Assembly (NCBI GenBank): GCA_019425005.1
Contig: JAHYYK010000002.1
Span: 21,670-85,669, forward strand
Source of the DNA: Collinsella sp.
GTDB lineage: Bacteria > Actinomycetota > Coriobacteriia > Coriobacteriales > Coriobacteriaceae
Length of the DNA: 64,000 bases
Direction: 5' to 3'
Part shown: positions 63,728 to 64,000 of the stretch, piece after piece
Layout: the number at the start of each line of letters is the position of its first letter
How positions within the stretch are numbered: position 1 is the first letter of the stretch
The notes under the pieces: generated by a model
Told to the model about the DNA's origin: nothing
Seen by the model: the letters and a program-made list of their open reading frames with translations, nothing else
Databases searched by the model: none
Translations under genes and position numbers: made by a program

Positions 63728-64000
63728 GCACAGAAGTCGCTCCCTGTGCGCAATCTACACAGAGATATTCCTCTTTTGGCGATAGTGCCCACGCCACGGC
63801 CCTGGACGTAGATCCGATTTGCGTGCAGCAGAGGGGATTATGCCAGCTCGTGCGTGCGTTTTCAAGCTCGTCCCACAAATATATATAGGTTTATGGAGCA
63901 TTGGGCTCCGTTTACGGATTGCTCTGTATTTATGCTCGCAATTAAGCTCGAGGTTGGCTACACTATCCCTTGACCATTAAAGGGGTACGAGATACCCACA
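63728..64000. other. intergenic segment at the window end, no gene seen
   Basis: No credible coding frame. A small hairpin (GGAGC 63895-63899 with GCTCC 63905-63909) and an AT-rich tract (ATATATATAGG near 63880) are visible, and TTGACC at 63978 may belong to a promoter of a gene beyond the window. Nothing firmer can be said. Confidence 0.4.

Overview
The window is a GC-rich (visibly about 60 percent) bacterial chromosome segment carrying almost only core genes. Gene content and order (one operon holding the whole shikimate pathway, mreBCD-mrdA-rodA followed by a radical SAM/DUF2344 pair, rplU-rpmA-obgE-nadD-yqeK-rsfS, rpsP-khpA-rimM-trmD-lepB, a ppdK regulator next to ppdK, AdhE), frequent TTG starts and strong Shine-Dalgarno sites suggest a fermentative, anaerobic, high-GC Gram-positive of the Coriobacteriia, most like Collinsella. 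The genus is inferred from protein character and layout; no search was run.

Layout. 1-1613 (minus): a lower-GC two-gene accessory unit, a P-loop ATPase with a TOPRIM-like C-terminal half and a DUF4869 protein. 1742-10255 (minus): aroF-tyrA-aroB-aroA-aroC-pheA-aroEK(fusion)-aroQ, all seven steps to chorismate plus the prephenate branch enzymes, preceded by a leader with a short ORF and an attenuator-like hairpin. 10346-16469 (plus): tRNA-Arg(CCG), a P-type ATPase, a zinc-ribbon membrane protein, a cyclophilin and a TPR membrane protein. 16585-26190: cell-elongation operon (mreB, mreC, mreD, PBP2, rodA), a DUF697-like membrane protein, and the radical SAM and DUF2344 partners. 26187-30260: rplU, rpmA, obgE, nadD, yqeK, rsfS. 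30260-31168: a REP-associated (Y1/HUH) transposase gene framed by two 35-bp inverted repeats. 31199-32452 (minus): dinB. 32497-39116: rpsP, khpA, rimM, trmD, lepB, glyQ, glyS and the PPDK regulator; 39367-42117 ppdK; then rplS, rnhB, a yraN-comM-dprA-trmFO-xerC run, and rpsB-tsf, pyrH-frr-uppS-cdsA-dxr-rseP-ispG-proS, whose order largely follows the Bacillus subtilis arrangement. 59461-62962 (minus): an APH-fold phosphotransferase and adhE. 63116-63374: a decayed fragment of a second REP-type transposase between perfect 25-bp inverted repeats. 63479-63667 (minus): rpmB.

How it works together. The aro operon feeds aromatic amino acid synthesis. The mre/rod genes, UppS, the phospholipid enzyme CdsA, signal peptidase I and the RseP-type protease build and maintain the envelope; dxr and ispG supply isoprenoid precursors to UppS. 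PPDK with its regulator and AdhE point to fermentative carbon and redox management. The most notable extras are the two REP/RAYT elements and a third intergenic palindrome sharing a GGGGACAG core, the aroF leader, a xerC gene whose only well-placed start is ATA, an RseP with a large winged-helix-like insertion, and the ATPase/DUF4869 pair. No CRISPR array, rRNA gene, prophage or intact conventional insertion sequence was seen.
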